A stretch of 64,000 nucleotides of DNA from Chitinophaga sp. (GCF_017745275.1 NZ_JAGHZS010000001.1:434001-498000); one strand, 5' to 3'; shown: positions 25,397 to 34,551, counted from the stretch's first letter. Notes: generated by a model not told the origin, from the letters alone. Made by a program: numbers and translations.

Positions 25397-27215
25397 GCAC
25401 ACCTGGCTCATCTGGCCCTTGTTTGCCATAGCCGCTATTTTTAGCGCCTGGGGATTCAAACAAACCGATGATCAGCACGGTGTAGCCAATGCCATCATTC
25501 TTTTCAGGGAAGGTGCCGCCAACTTTGCGGCCGCCTCCCTGGAAATGGAACAGGCCATACAGGCGCTGGATGCCCACCAACCGAATAGTGTTCCCAACGC
25601 TAAAGCCGCACTCCGCAAATGCCGGCTACAATACAAACGCATCGAATACTTCCTCGACTACTTCTTCTTCAGCTCTTCCATGGCGTTTAATCAGCCTGCT
25701 AAAACAGAAATAGACGAGCCTTACATGGAATACCAGGCCCCTGCCGGCCTACAACAAATAGCGGTATTGCTGTACGATAAAGATCCGCTGTCCCGCAAAA
25801 ACGAATTACTGCAACAGGCAGCCGTCATCAGCTCTTCCGCCGCCGATCTTCCAGCCCTGTTATACCAGTTTAACACCACCGACAAGGCCCTCATGGAAAG
25901 TATACGCATCGAACTGGTACGCTTATACGCAAATGGCATCACCGGCTATGATGCTCCCGAATTAAAAAGTGGTATCGCCGAAACGGCACAATCGATGCAA
26001 ACGATCCAGGCCCTGCTACAGCCCTGGCTCAGTACCCCATCTCCCGAAAACATACCCGTAAAAAAACACCTCAGTGAATGCATTCAATACTTACAGCAAC
26101 ACCCCGATTTTGATAGCTTCAACCGGCTGGAATTCCTGACCAGCTACGCGTTGCCGCTACAAGAGCAATTGAACAAACTGATCACCGCCCTGCACCTGGA
26201 TCAACATACACGCACCGCGCTGAATTACCACGCCCAAAACCTGTTCAGCAAAGATGCGCTGAACCCTGGCGCATTTCCCGATAGTAATACCCACAATGCC
26301 GCACGCATAGCACTGGGACGGCAACTGTTTTTTGAGAAAGCCCTTTCCGGTAATGATGCCCGTAGCTGTGCCACCTGTCATCAACCTGCGAAATATTTCA
26401 CAGATGGTTTGAAAACCAGTTTAGCGATTGATGAAAAAAACTATGTGCGCAGAAATGCACCCAGTCTCTATTACGCCGGATTCCAGTACGCGCAGTTCTG
26501 GGATGGCCGCGCCAAAAGCATTTCCCAACAAATTGCAGATGTGATCAGTAATCCACAGGAGATGAATGGCGTACATGCCGTAATATTGAAACGACTACGC
26601 GACAGTGCACATTACGTACAGGCGTTCACGGTAGCATTCCCGGAAGCTGCTGCCGACAGCGCCATTACCCTGGCGCACCTCACCCGGGCGATTGCGGCCT
26701 ATATTAATACGCTGTCTCCCATGAACAGTGCTATGGATAAATACTTCGCCGGCAACAAACAAGCCATGACCCCGGCGCAGATCAATGGCTTCAACTTATT
26801 CATGGGGAAGGCACAATGTGCAACCTGTCATTTTGCACCCCTGTTCAACGGTCTTACCCCTCCTTATTATCAGCGGACAGAATTTGAAAACTTAGGTGTT
26901 CCGGTGAATGATGATTTGCAACATCCACAGGCCGATAAAGATGCCGGTCGCTTTGAATTCTTCCCTATTGAATTCTACCAGCGGGCCTTTAAAACACCTA
27001 CGGTGCGCAACAGCGCTATGACCGCACCCTATATGCACAATGGCGTATTCGCCGACCTGGAACACGTCATGGCGTTCTACAATGCCGGCGGTGGCAATGG
27101 ACTGGGGCTCCATGATCCCTATCAAACATTATCCGCTACCCCCCTGGGATTAACGCCCGGAGAAATACAGGATATCATTGCCTTTATGCATGCGCTGACG
27201 GACCAGCCACACTAA
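25383..27215 (+). CDS. Imelysin-like/di-heme cytochrome c peroxidase (MauG-like) fusion
   Basis: The 610-residue product has an N-terminal hydrophobic segment and about 260 residues of helical imelysin-like sequence (AAANFAAASLEMEQAIQALD, CRLQYKRIEYFLDYFFFSSS). A cytochrome c peroxidase/MauG domain follows. Two c-type haem sites are present: CATCH at 329-333 and CATCH at 479-483. Peroxidase landmarks are ARIALGRQLFFEKALSGND, FTDGLKTS, RNAPSLYYAGF, QFWDGRAKSISQQ, TPTVRNSAMTAPYMHNG and VMAFYNAGG. This domain pairing is known in Bacteroidota; imelysin domains are tied to iron uptake. The coupling to the phosphatase gene (14-bp overlap) suggests the operon may also deal with iron held by phytate, which is an inference. 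Confidence 0.9.
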   Translation: MYRNKHTWLIWPLFAIAAIFSAWGFKQTDDQHGVANAIILFREGAANFAAASLEMEQAIQALDAHQPNSVPNAKAALRKCRLQYKRIEYFLDYFFFSSSMAFNQPAKTEIDEPYMEYQAPAGLQQIAVLLYDKDPLSRKNELLQQAAVISSSAADLPALLYQFNTTDKALMESIRIELVRLYANGITGYDAPELKSGIAETAQSMQTIQALLQPWLSTPSPENIPVKKHLSECIQYLQQHPDFDSFNRLEFLTSYALPLQEQLNKLITALHLDQHTRTALNYHAQNLFSKDALNPGAFPDSNTHNAARIALGRQLFFEKALSGNDARSCATCHQPAKYFTDGLKTSLAIDEKNYVRRNAPSLYYAGFQYAQFWDGRAKSISQQIADVISNPQEMNGVHAVILKRLRDSAHYVQAFTVAFPEAAADSAITLAHLTRAIAAYINTLSPMNSAMDKYFAGNKQAMTPAQINGFNLFMGKAQCATCHFAPLFNGLTPPYYQRTEFENLGVPVNDDLQHPQADKDAGRFEFFPIEFYQRAFKTPTVRNSAMTAPYMHNGVFADLEHVMAFYNAGGGNGLGLHDPYQTLSATPLGLTPGEIQDIIAFMHALTDQPH

Positions 27216-27312
27216 CTACGTAGTACTACTGATTTTCGCGAGCCCTTGTTAATACTGATACCCGGGCCATTGGAGCAGGCTACTTTTGGGGTACAATAAA
27301 ATGTTACCCGAA

Positions 27313-28317
27313 ATGAAAAAGATATTGTTTACCGGTTGCATGATCTGTGTTGCGTGTTTGGCTGGAACCGCGCAAACAGCCCTTAAATTAAAACTGGTGC
27401 AGGTGGTGTCAGACAAATTACCATTGCCGCCTGCTTCACTGGAAGGGGCATACAACCTGGCACATAGTGCCGGCGAGCAGAAAAGAACCGTGAATACCAG
27501 GCAGGATGTTTATAACCGTGCCCAGGAGCAAATCAATACAGTCATTGCAAAAATAGAGGCGGGCGCTCCCCCGCCATCACAGGCAGAAAGCGCGGATATC
27601 GCGGTAGATCTGGCAAAAAAAAGCAATTCTTTTGTAGCAGGTAGCCCGGAAATGCAACGCGCTATGCGGGATCTGCAGGATAAGCTGCAAAACGATGAAA
27701 AATTCGCCGAAGAATTTGAAGCCAAAAGCGATAAGGAGAAAGAGATTTTTCTGAAGGAGTGGAATAAGAAATATAACGTGAAAGCACCAACGGGGCCTGT
27801 GGTGACCAATGATGTAGTAGCCAAAGAAATGGAAATGTTCAAAAGCCTGAGCATGGAGATGGGTAACTTCCAGAAAAACATGGAAACCCGGTATTTCCAA
27901 CCATTATCCAAACCGGATTTAAGTATACATGAAGCACTGGATAGGAAAGAAGCCGCTGAATTAAAAGCCCTGCCTATTATTCAAATGGGTGAATATACCG
28001 GGGCGGATCCCGGCAAAGAAAAGTTGATCCGCACCAAATATTTCAACGAGCACATGAAAGTGGCCAAAGACGCACTGGTAAAAAATAAAGAACTGTGGCT
28101 GCTGGCTCAAAAAGATTACCTGGCTGGCCTCGCAAGGTTTGATACGAAACTGGCGGAGATCGGCTGGGGTGATAAACTGGTGAATCCCATGCTCCGCCCT
28201 GGTGTTGGCGGCCTGCAAAAAGGTTTGCTGGAACTTGCAAATAAACTGGTGGATTGTGAACACGTGATGACCTACCAGGCAGGCACCTGGTACGCCGCCT
28301 CCCTGGACAGGCCATAG
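27313..28317 (+). CDS. Secreted helical protein of unknown function
   Basis: A signal peptide (MKKILFTGCMICVACLAGTAQ) is followed by about 315 residues that are Lys/Glu/Ala-rich and mostly helical, with likely coiled coil around residues 50-200 (EQINTVIAKIEAG, AMRDLQDKLQNDEKFAEEFE, AKSDKEKEIFLKEWNKKYN). I do not recognise a family. The start at 27313 is chosen for the signal peptide; an in-frame ATG at 27301 adds four residues. It follows the peroxidase gene by 97 bp and has its own terminator, so it may be a separate unit. A conserved-looking tail (LLELANKLVDCEHVMTYQAG) contains its only Cys outside the signal peptide. Confidence 0.7.
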   Translation: MKKILFTGCMICVACLAGTAQTALKLKLVQVVSDKLPLPPASLEGAYNLAHSAGEQKRTVNTRQDVYNRAQEQINTVIAKIEAGAPPPSQAESADIAVDLAKKSNSFVAGSPEMQRAMRDLQDKLQNDEKFAEEFEAKSDKEKEIFLKEWNKKYNVKAPTGPVVTNDVVAKEMEMFKSLSMEMGNFQKNMETRYFQPLSKPDLSIHEALDRKEAAELKALPIIQMGEYTGADPGKEKLIRTKYFNEHMKVAKDALVKNKELWLLAQKDYLAGLARFDTKLAEIGWGDKLVNPMLRPGVGGLQKGLLELANKLVDCEHVMTYQAGTWYAASLDRP

Positions 28318-28391
28318 TCCGGACATTACATTAAGACCTCTTTTCTAGTTATAGTCAGATTTTCATCGTAAAATACATGAAGTTGGTATAA

Positions 28392-28417
28392 GGCGGGTGT
28401 CTACCCGCCTTTTTTTA
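28392..28417 (+). terminator. Rho-independent terminator
   Basis: GGCGGGT and ACCCGCC form a 7-bp GC-rich stem with a 4-base loop, followed directly by seven or more T. It lies 75 bp after the stop codon of the unknown secreted protein gene. Confidence 0.9.
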
Positions 28418-28471
28418 TGCCGGAAAAACAATTCTTTGATTTCTACAAGTTGGTCTTTTATTTTCACAATT

Positions 28472-28499
28472 TTTGTAACCAATTCTCCCCTTACCTTTG
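28472..28499 (+). promoter_or_regulatory. Bacteroidota-type promoter of the aldo/keto reductase gene
   Basis: TTTG at 28472-28475 and TACCTTTG at 28492-28499 match the -33 and -7 elements of the Bacteroidota primary sigma factor (TTTG and TAnnTTTG). The spacing is 16 bp, slightly short. The start codon is 20 bp downstream of the -7 element. Confidence 0.65.
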
Positions 28500-28519
28500 G
28501 TTCATTAAAATTTAAAAAA

Positions 28520-29371
28520 ATGGCAACAACAACAATATCACAGCAATATACTTTTCGCCTGGGCAATGATCTGAATATTAACCGTATGGGTTACGGCGCC
28601 ATGCGCCTGTCCGGCGAGCAGGCTTTTGGAGAAGGGGCAGATCGCGCTTCCGGTATCAAAGTATTACAACATGTAGTAGATGCCGGCGTGAATTTTATTG
28701 ACACCGCCGCTGCCTATGGCCCTGAATTAAACGAACGACTCATAGCAGATGCATTGCATCCCTATAAAAAAGGACTGGTGATTGCTACCAAAGGTGGTTT
28801 CCACCGCGCCAATCCACAAGAATGGCGCACTGATGGCACACCGGCCTGGATTAAACAGGAAATAGACAACAGCCTTAGAAACCTGAAGGTAGAGCAAATA
28901 GACCTCTGGCAATTACACCGCGTAGATCCTAATGTACCGGTAGAAGAAACCATCGGCGCTGTAGCAGATGCCGTAAAAGCAGGTAAAGTAAAACATGTAG
29001 GACTGTCGGAAGTAAACGTAGAACAAATCCAACGCGCGGAAAGCGTACTGCCGATCGTATCTGTACAAAATTTGTATAACCTGGGGAACCGTCAATGGGA
29101 AGATGTGCTGGACTATACCACGCAAAAAGGTATTGCTTTCATTCCCTGGTTCCCACTGGCTGCCGGTCCGCAAACGCTGGAGGAAAAAATCAGCCACATT
29201 GCGGCTAAGTATAATGCCACCACTGCACAAATTGCACTGGCCTGGCTGCTGAAACGCGCAGATAACATCCTGCTCATCCCGGGTACCAAGAGTATTCACC
29301 ACCTGGAGGAAAACCTGAAAGCCGTTAATATTGATTTATCAGCAGAAGATTTTGCACTGCTGTCAGCATAA
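28520..29371 (+). CDS. Aldo/keto reductase
   Basis: The 283-residue product is a full-length aldo/keto reductase (TIM barrel, NADPH-dependent). Visible motifs are MGYGAMRLSG near the start, the active-site region GVNFIDTAAAYGPELNERLI with the catalytic Asp and Tyr, the catalytic Lys in LVIATKGGF, the His in LWQLHRVDPNVP, GKVKHVGLSEVN, and the cofactor-binding end ILLIPGTKSIHHLEENLKAV. The start at 28520 is supported by the promoter just upstream and by the family N-terminus; a longer frame begins inside the terminator. Substrate cannot be predicted. A palindromic repeat element begins 5 bp after the stop. Confidence 0.95.
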   Translation: MATTTISQQYTFRLGNDLNINRMGYGAMRLSGEQAFGEGADRASGIKVLQHVVDAGVNFIDTAAAYGPELNERLIADALHPYKKGLVIATKGGFHRANPQEWRTDGTPAWIKQEIDNSLRNLKVEQIDLWQLHRVDPNVPVEETIGAVADAVKAGKVKHVGLSEVNVEQIQRAESVLPIVSVQNLYNLGNRQWEDVLDYTTQKGIAFIPWFPLAAGPQTLEEKISHIAAKYNATTAQIALAWLLKRADNILLIPGTKSIHHLEENLKAVNIDLSAEDFALLSA

Positions 29372-29376
29372 AAAAA

Positions 29377-29454
29377 AGCTATCAGCTGTTAGCCTTTAGC
29401 TTTTAGCAAAATGCAGCGGAGATGAGCAGATGACCTGTTCTTCGCTGCATTTTT
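29377..29454. repeat. Heptad palindromic element, type A (degenerate, one long arm)
   Basis: The left side carries 7-bp repeats (AGCTATC, AGCTGTT, AGCCTTT, AGCTTTT, AGCAAAA) leading into AAATGCAGCG, which pairs with CGCTGCATTT at 29443-29452. The right arm lacks the heptads, so this copy is truncated relative to those at 30463 and 37484. It fills the gap between the convergent aldo/keto reductase gene and the first of two tandem paralogues. Confidence 0.75.
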
Positions 29455-29461
29455 CATATAA

Positions 29462-30433
29462 TTATTTCGCTAACCTTACCTGTGCAGGCAGTTGTTCATA
29501 TCCTTTAGCAGGGCCTTTATATACAAACCTTCTCTCTTGTACAAAGTGTATTTTTTTCTTTCCCTGCAAAAGTGCGTCTACTCCTTTAGGTAAACCTCCT
29601 GCATCTGTGGCGATAGCCGTGCCCGTTGTCGTGACCACAATATCCCGGAAATATTTTTTATCACTGGCAGGCACGCTATAAGTACTCTTCCAGTTGGAAG
29701 CTATTCCTGTTTTGTCTTCATCTACCAATTGCTGAATATCATGCACGGCCATTACCTGTTGATAAGCGCCGTTAATACCTGCTATCAGGTAATACGTTTC
29801 ATGAAACGGCCCATCACCCATACCACTGCTATGTTCCAGCATAAAAGCATATTGATCGGCTCCAATCTGCAATGGCTTCGGGGCCGGGCAGGCGGAGTAG
29901 TCGCCGTAAGCCTTGATAACCGGTGTAAACATGCGCAGGTGCCAACCCTGATCCGTGCGTACAAACTTAGCCAGTCCTAACAAACCACCTACCAAACGGG
30001 TTCCCTGGAAACCTTCTTTATGAAATACAGAATGGTTAAAGCTCATCACCTTATATTGCAGACCAGATGAATCTTTGAAATCCATTACATTCAGCAGGCG
30101 GGTAGCTATCCCTTCCGCTTTGGGAAAGTCCTGGAACCCATCGTTCTCGCCAGGTCCATTCACATCTTCGTATCTTTTCGGCATGCACGTTTTACATTTC
30201 CAGTTAATCATCTCATTTACATTCTTTCCATCTACCAACCGGTAATGCTTACCAGGAAATAACTGCAGCAAGGCTTCCTGCGGATTAAAATCACTATTCA
30301 GTATTAAGTTGCGGGTGGGTAGTAAAAAGGTATCGTTGATATTTTTTAACTGGAGATCGCCTTTGGGCGCCTGTGCAAAGCAGGTAAGCGTCAGGACTAC
30401 CTGCATACATAACATAACAAACAAACGTTTCAT
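29462..30433 (-). CDS. Secreted protein of unknown function, tandem paralogue 1
   Basis: The 323-residue product has a signal peptide (MKRLFVMLCMQVVLTLTCFAQ) and no domain I recognise. It is a close paralogue of the next gene upstream (30552-31514). Both share KNI-x-DTFLLPTR, LFPGKHYRL-x-DGK, VNEMINW-x-CKT, LDAMDFKDSSG/LNVMDFKDSSG, GLLGLAKFV-x-TDQGW, LRMFTP and SVPASDKKYFRDI-x-VTTTGTA. The C-terminus also repeats (VQERRFVYKGPAKGYEQ). The conserved Cys pair near 79-82 (CKTC) is only partly kept in the paralogue. The stop codon is 8 bp from a type-A palindromic element. Confidence 0.75.
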   Translation of the reverse strand: MKRLFVMLCMQVVLTLTCFAQAPKGDLQLKNINDTFLLPTRNLILNSDFNPQEALLQLFPGKHYRLVDGKNVNEMINWKCKTCMPKRYEDVNGPGENDGFQDFPKAEGIATRLLNVMDFKDSSGLQYKVMSFNHSVFHKEGFQGTRLVGGLLGLAKFVRTDQGWHLRMFTPVIKAYGDYSACPAPKPLQIGADQYAFMLEHSSGMGDGPFHETYYLIAGINGAYQQVMAVHDIQQLVDEDKTGIASNWKSTYSVPASDKKYFRDIVVTTTGTAIATDAGGLPKGVDALLQGKKKIHFVQERRFVYKGPAKGYEQLPAQVRLAK

Positions 30434-30462
30434 AGGTATATTGCTTCTTGTATTTAAAATTC

Positions 30463-30554
30463 AGCTATTAGCTTTTAGCTTTTAGCAAAATGTAGCAGAG
30501 CCCACGTAATATGTTCTCCGCTGCATTTTGCTAAAAGCTAACAGCTAAAAGCTA
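30463..30554. repeat. Heptad palindromic element, type A
   Basis: The left arm is AGCTATT, AGCTTTT, AGCTTTT, AGCAAAA, TGTAGCA; the right arm is its near-complement, ending TAAAAGCTA. About 30 bp of each arm pair with two or three mismatches, around a variable centre. The right end supplies the stop codon (TAG) of the gene at 30552-31514. It separates the two tandem paralogues. Confidence 0.85.
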
Positions 30555-31514
30555 TTTCGCCTGACTAACCTTTGCAGGCAACTGTTCTTCATATCCTTTA
30601 GCAGGGCCCTTATACACGAATCTCCTCTCCTCCACAAACTTCACTGATTTCTTTCCTTTCAGGAAAGCTTCCACCCCCTTTGGCACATGATCCATGTCTG
30701 AAGCGCTGGCTGTTCCAGTGGTGGTAACCAGGATATCGCGGAAATACTTTTTATCACTGGCTGGTACGCTATACGTACTGGTCCAGGTACATGGCACTAC
30801 CCCATCTTCTTCACCACCTGTTAGTTCTACAGCATAAGCAGCCATTACCTGTTGATAAGCACCATTGATACCAGCTATCATAAAATATGACCCGTAATAA
30901 GGACCACCGGCAGGGCCGTTGCTGGACTTGAGTATAAAGGCATATTGATCTACGCCTATCTGCAGTGACTTAGGCGTTGGGCAGTTAGAAAATGCGCCAT
31001 AAGCTTTGATAGCCGGTGTGAACATGCGCAAATTCCAGCCCTGGTCTGTGAGCACAAACTTAGCTAACCCTAACAAGCCTCCGGTAAATCGGGATACCTG
31101 CGCACCGTCTGCATCAAATTCAGAATGATTAAAGCTGATTACTTTGTATTGCATACCGGAGGAGTCTTTGAAATCCATCGCATCCAGCAAGCGGGTTGCC
31201 ACACCATTTTCATAAGGGAAACCACCAAGGCCATCTTCATTTACATCTTCATATTGCTTCCGTTTAGCGGTTTTACATTCCCAGTTAATCATCTCATTCA
31301 CATATTTGCCATCTGTCAACCGGTAATGCTTGCCGGGAAATAACTGTTGCAGCGCAGTTTGGGGATTGAAAGGACCCTTCAGTAATAAGCTCCGGGTTGG
31401 CAACAGAAAGGTATCACTGATATTCTTTGTTTTAAGCCCGTCTTGAGGAACCTGTGCAAGGCAGGTAACCACCAGGCCCACCTGCATACATAACATAACA
31501 AACAAACGTTTCAT
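30552..31514 (-). CDS. Secreted protein of unknown function, tandem paralogue 2
   Basis: The 320-residue product begins with the same signal peptide type (MKRLFVMLCMQVGLVVTCLAQ) and is alignable with paralogue 1 over its whole length. The 14-bp sequence GAATTTTAAATACA on the minus strand occurs upstream of both genes, and each is followed by a type-A palindrome. The duplicated unit therefore seems to include promoter, gene and palindrome. A TATCTTTG box (31551-31558 on the plus-strand map) lies about 37 bp before the start and could be the -7 element of this copy. Function is unknown. Confidence 0.75.
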   Translation of the reverse strand: MKRLFVMLCMQVGLVVTCLAQVPQDGLKTKNISDTFLLPTRSLLLKGPFNPQTALQQLFPGKHYRLTDGKYVNEMINWECKTAKRKQYEDVNEDGLGGFPYENGVATRLLDAMDFKDSSGMQYKVISFNHSEFDADGAQVSRFTGGLLGLAKFVLTDQGWNLRMFTPAIKAYGAFSNCPTPKSLQIGVDQYAFILKSSNGPAGGPYYGSYFMIAGINGAYQQVMAAYAVELTGGEEDGVVPCTWTSTYSVPASDKKYFRDILVTTTGTASASDMDHVPKGVEAFLKGKKSVKFVEERRFVYKGPAKGYEEQLPAKVSQAK

Positions 31515-31622
31515 ATAGTATAATTCACTGCCGGGATTTTACGGCGCCAGCAAAGATAACGATGTATTTAAAATTCATATCTCCCAAAAACTGTACTTTA
31601 GCTGTTAAATATACCGTTACCC

Positions 31623-32564
31623 ATGAACCGCTTCGATAGACTAACTGCTATTCTCATACACCTTCAATCTAAAAAAATTGTACTGGCCCAGGAAATAGCC
31701 GATCGGTTTGACGTGAGCCTGCGTACCATTTACCGCGATATCCGTTCCCTGGAACAAGCCGGTGTACCCATTCTCGGAGAAAAAGGTTTGGGCTACTCCA
31801 TTATGGAAGGCTATCGCATTCCACCCGTGATGTTTACCGAAGAAGAAGTAGTGGCTTGCCTGATGGCAGAAAAACTATTGGAAAAACACGCCGACCTGTA
31901 CAACAGCGAGCAGTTCAAAGCCGCCATGTTCAAAGTAAAAGCCGTACTTCGTCATGCACAGAAAACCGTGATGGAAAATTTGCAGGAAAATATCGAGGTA
32001 AAAGACAAAGTATCCGAACACAATCACCTGCTCAACGGCATACTTCCCCAGATCATTAAAGCAGTGGGAGAAAAATCCCTGCTGACCATACAATACGCTA
32101 CTGAAACAGGTATCAATGAAAGAGAAATAGCGCCCATCGGAATTTATCATGAACATGGTACCTGGAACGCCATCGCCTGGTGTACCAAAAGCAAGAAATA
32201 CCATCCCTTCCGCACCGAAAGGATACTCACCATTCGGGATACCGGCAAAACCAGTAAACAAACACACCTGAGCCTGCAGGAATACCTGGCGCAACGCCCG
32301 GTGGTGAATGATGGCTCCTTCCCGGTTACCATCTCGGTAAATAATTTCCTGGCCCGATACCTGGTAGAGCAAAAATACAATTACGGCTTCCTGAATGAAA
32401 CACAAGACGCGGAAACAACAACCATGCATTTCCAGGCGCCCTGTATACAGGCGTTTTCCCGCTGGTATATCACTTTTGCAGATGAAGCCAGCATCATATC
32501 GCCGGCATCACTTAAAACCCTGGTAAAAGACCGCTTAAAAGAAATGTTGGCCAAAGTTTCATGA
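31623..32564 (+). CDS. YafY/PafC-type HTH-WYL transcriptional regulator
   Basis: The 313-residue product starts with a DeoR/HTH_11 winged helix (RFDRLTAILIHLQSKKIVLA, EIADRFDVSLRTIYRDIRSL, PILGEKGLGYSIMEGYRIPP). From about residue 145 it has a WYL domain (LTIQYATETGINEREIAPIG, GTWNAIAWCTKSKKYHPFRT) and a C-terminal WCX-type segment. WYL regulators sense ligands, often nucleic acid fragments or nucleotides, and several control DNA repair or stress genes. It stands divergent to the tandem paralogues and 53 bp before the AlkZ-like gene, with which it may form an operon. Confidence 0.93.
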   Translation: MNRFDRLTAILIHLQSKKIVLAQEIADRFDVSLRTIYRDIRSLEQAGVPILGEKGLGYSIMEGYRIPPVMFTEEEVVACLMAEKLLEKHADLYNSEQFKAAMFKVKAVLRHAQKTVMENLQENIEVKDKVSEHNHLLNGILPQIIKAVGEKSLLTIQYATETGINEREIAPIGIYHEHGTWNAIAWCTKSKKYHPFRTERILTIRDTGKTSKQTHLSLQEYLAQRPVVNDGSFPVTISVNNFLARYLVEQKYNYGFLNETQDAETTTMHFQAPCIQAFSRWYITFADEASIISPASLKTLVKDRLKEMLAKVS

Positions 32565-32617
32565 CCCGTTTTAGCAACTGACATAGGGTTGTCATATTCC
32601 CCAGGTAATTTTGGTAT

Positions 32618-33670
32618 ATGAACAGTCAGCAAATTGCACAAATACGCCTGCAACAGCAGCAGATAAGAAGTACCCAGTTGACCAGCCCCGCCGCACTGGT
32701 GGAATGGATGGGATGTATCCAGGCCCAGGACTATGCCGGCGCCAAATGGGCCATCGGCAGCCGGATACCAGGCAGCACCGATGCTTCCATTGAAAAGGAC
32801 TTCAACGATGGCCGCTTCCTTCGTACCCATATCCTGCGCCCCACCTGGCACTTTGTATCGCCACAAGACATCCGCTGGATGCTGCAACTGACTGCCCCTA
32901 AAATAAAAGCATTCAATAAAAACCTGCATGTTAAACTGGGCATCTCTGATAAAGATCTCAGCCAAAGTAAAACCATCATTGGCAAAGCACTGAGTAATAA
33001 AACCTTTCTCACCCGAAGCGCCTTGAAGCCCTTACTGACAAAAGCAAAAATCAATACCGATGATATCCGCCTCGGCTTCCTCCTGATGGATGCGGAACTG
33101 GATGGACTTATCTGCAGCGGTCCCCGGCAAGGCAAACAATTCACCTACGCCCTGCTGTCTGACCGGGCTCCCGCACAAGCGCCGCTGGACCGGGATGAAG
33201 CTATTTCCCGCCTCACCCTCCGTTATTTCTCCAGCCACGGCCCCGCTACGGTCAATGACTTCCAGTGGTGGAGCGGACTCAATATGACAGACATAAAAAA
33301 AGGATTGCTCCTGAATAAATCCGCTCTCACACATATTGTGGCTAACGGACAAGCCTATTGGTTTCCTGCTGCCCTTAAGGCCGATCAGGCGCCCCCTGTC
33401 ACTGCATTTCTACTGCCATCTTATGATGAATACACGGTAGCCTACAAGGACCGCAGCGATATCCTGCCCCCCGCCCTGAACACATTAACCGGCTACGGTA
33501 TTTTTAAACCGGTGATCGTGATTAACGGACAAATCCACGGTATCTGGAACCGCAAAGAAGTCGGTAAACAACTGGTAGTGGATACACAACTTATCAAAAA
33601 GCAAAAGAGCGCCGACCGGGCCATTACCGCTGCTATACAACGTTATAAGACATTCATGGGGAACGCATAA
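32618..33670 (+). CDS. Winged-helix DNA-binding protein, AlkZ-like DNA glycosylase family
   Basis: The 350-residue product belongs to the HTH_42 family (PF06224), which includes the DNA glycosylases AlkZ and AlkX. The family motif is present: CIQAQDYAGAKWAIGSR, with the Q35-A-Q37 pair matching the QxQ catalytic signature of AlkZ enzymes that open interstrand crosslinks and remove bulky lesions. Later landmarks are ILRPTWHFVSPQDIRWML, LICSGPRQGKQFTYALL, FSSHGPATVNDFQWWSGL and FLLPSYDEYTVAYKDR. A repair role is likely from family knowledge; the substrate lesion is not known. It lies 53 bp after the WYL regulator gene. Confidence 0.88.
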   Translation: MNSQQIAQIRLQQQQIRSTQLTSPAALVEWMGCIQAQDYAGAKWAIGSRIPGSTDASIEKDFNDGRFLRTHILRPTWHFVSPQDIRWMLQLTAPKIKAFNKNLHVKLGISDKDLSQSKTIIGKALSNKTFLTRSALKPLLTKAKINTDDIRLGFLLMDAELDGLICSGPRQGKQFTYALLSDRAPAQAPLDRDEAISRLTLRYFSSHGPATVNDFQWWSGLNMTDIKKGLLLNKSALTHIVANGQAYWFPAALKADQAPPVTAFLLPSYDEYTVAYKDRSDILPPALNTLTGYGIFKPVIVINGQIHGIWNRKEVGKQLVVDTQLIKKQKSADRAITAAIQRYKTFMGNA

Positions 33671-33750
33671 GCCAACTGCAAAAAAAGGCTGATATTTGGT
33701 GCTTGTTGACAACGCTATTCATATTATAGAAAACAATAACCAGATATTAG

Positions 33751-34551
33751 ATGATAGAAGATATTCAACTTCAGCTAAGAACGGTCAACGTTACCCGCTA
33801 CGTAACACCCTTGCGTGAAGGCGGTTCATTGCCCGCTATTGCCGAAGCAGACGATGGATTTTTATATGCCCTGAAATTCCGGGGAGCCGGACAAGGTGTA
33901 AAGGCATTGATTGCCGAATTAATCGGCGACGAAATAGCCAGGGTACTGGGTTTAAAAGTACCAGAACTGGTGTTCGCTAATCTCGACGAAGCTTTTGGTC
34001 GCACTGAACCGGATGAAGAAATACAAGACCTGCTGAAAAAGAGCGTAGGCCTCAACCTGGCCCTGCACTACCTTTCCGGTGCCACTACGTACGATCCAAC
34101 GGTAAACACCGTAGCCCCGGCGCTGGCCTCGCAGATTGTGTGGCTAGACTGCCTCTTAACCAACGTAGACCGCACTGCACGCAATACCAATATGCTGATG
34201 TGGCGTAATGAACTATGGCTGATTGATGCCGGCGCCTCCCTGTACTTTCACCATTCCTGGCAAAACTGGCAGGAGCAGGCCCTGCGCCCTTTTGTGCAGG
34301 TAAAAGATCATGTGCTGTTACCGCAAGCCAGCGAACTGGAAAGTACCGATGCCACATTTCGCGCATTACTAACGCCAGCGCGTATACGTACTATTGTGGA
34401 TATCATCCCGGATGAGTGGCTGGTAGCCGACCATTCCGATGAAACGCCCGCACAGCGCCGGCAGGTATATTTCGAATTTTTAACGACCCGGATCAGCCAT
34501 TCAGAAATTTTTGTAAAAGAAGCACAACATGCAAGACAAACACTTATATGA
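33751..34551 (+). CDS. HipA-like kinase-fold protein
   Basis: The 266-residue product matches the HipA_2-type family: an N-terminal nucleotide-binding lobe (PLREGGSLPAIAEADDGFLY, ALKFRGAGQGVKALIAELIG), EIARVLGLKVPELVFANLD, then the catalytic-loop-like stretch IVWLDCLLTNVDRTARNTNM with Asp and Asn, and LWLIDAGASLYFHH with the DxG-like metal site. Its last 23 bases overlap the DUF3037 gene, a pairing common in this family. HipA proteins are Ser/Thr kinases, but whether this short version is a kinase is not established. No classic HipB HTH partner is next to it, so it is not a simple hipAB pair. Confidence 0.8.
   Translation: MIEDIQLQLRTVNVTRYVTPLREGGSLPAIAEADDGFLYALKFRGAGQGVKALIAELIGDEIARVLGLKVPELVFANLDEAFGRTEPDEEIQDLLKKSVGLNLALHYLSGATTYDPTVNTVAPALASQIVWLDCLLTNVDRTARNTNMLMWRNELWLIDAGASLYFHHSWQNWQEQALRPFVQVKDHVLLPQASELESTDATFRALLTPARIRTIVDIIPDEWLVADHSDETPAQRRQVYFEFLTTRISHSEIFVKEAQHARQTLI

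Noticed and set aside
32611..32793. Small plus-strand ORF before the AlkZ-like gene
   Set aside because: It lies in another frame of the AlkZ-like coding sequence and has no features of its own.
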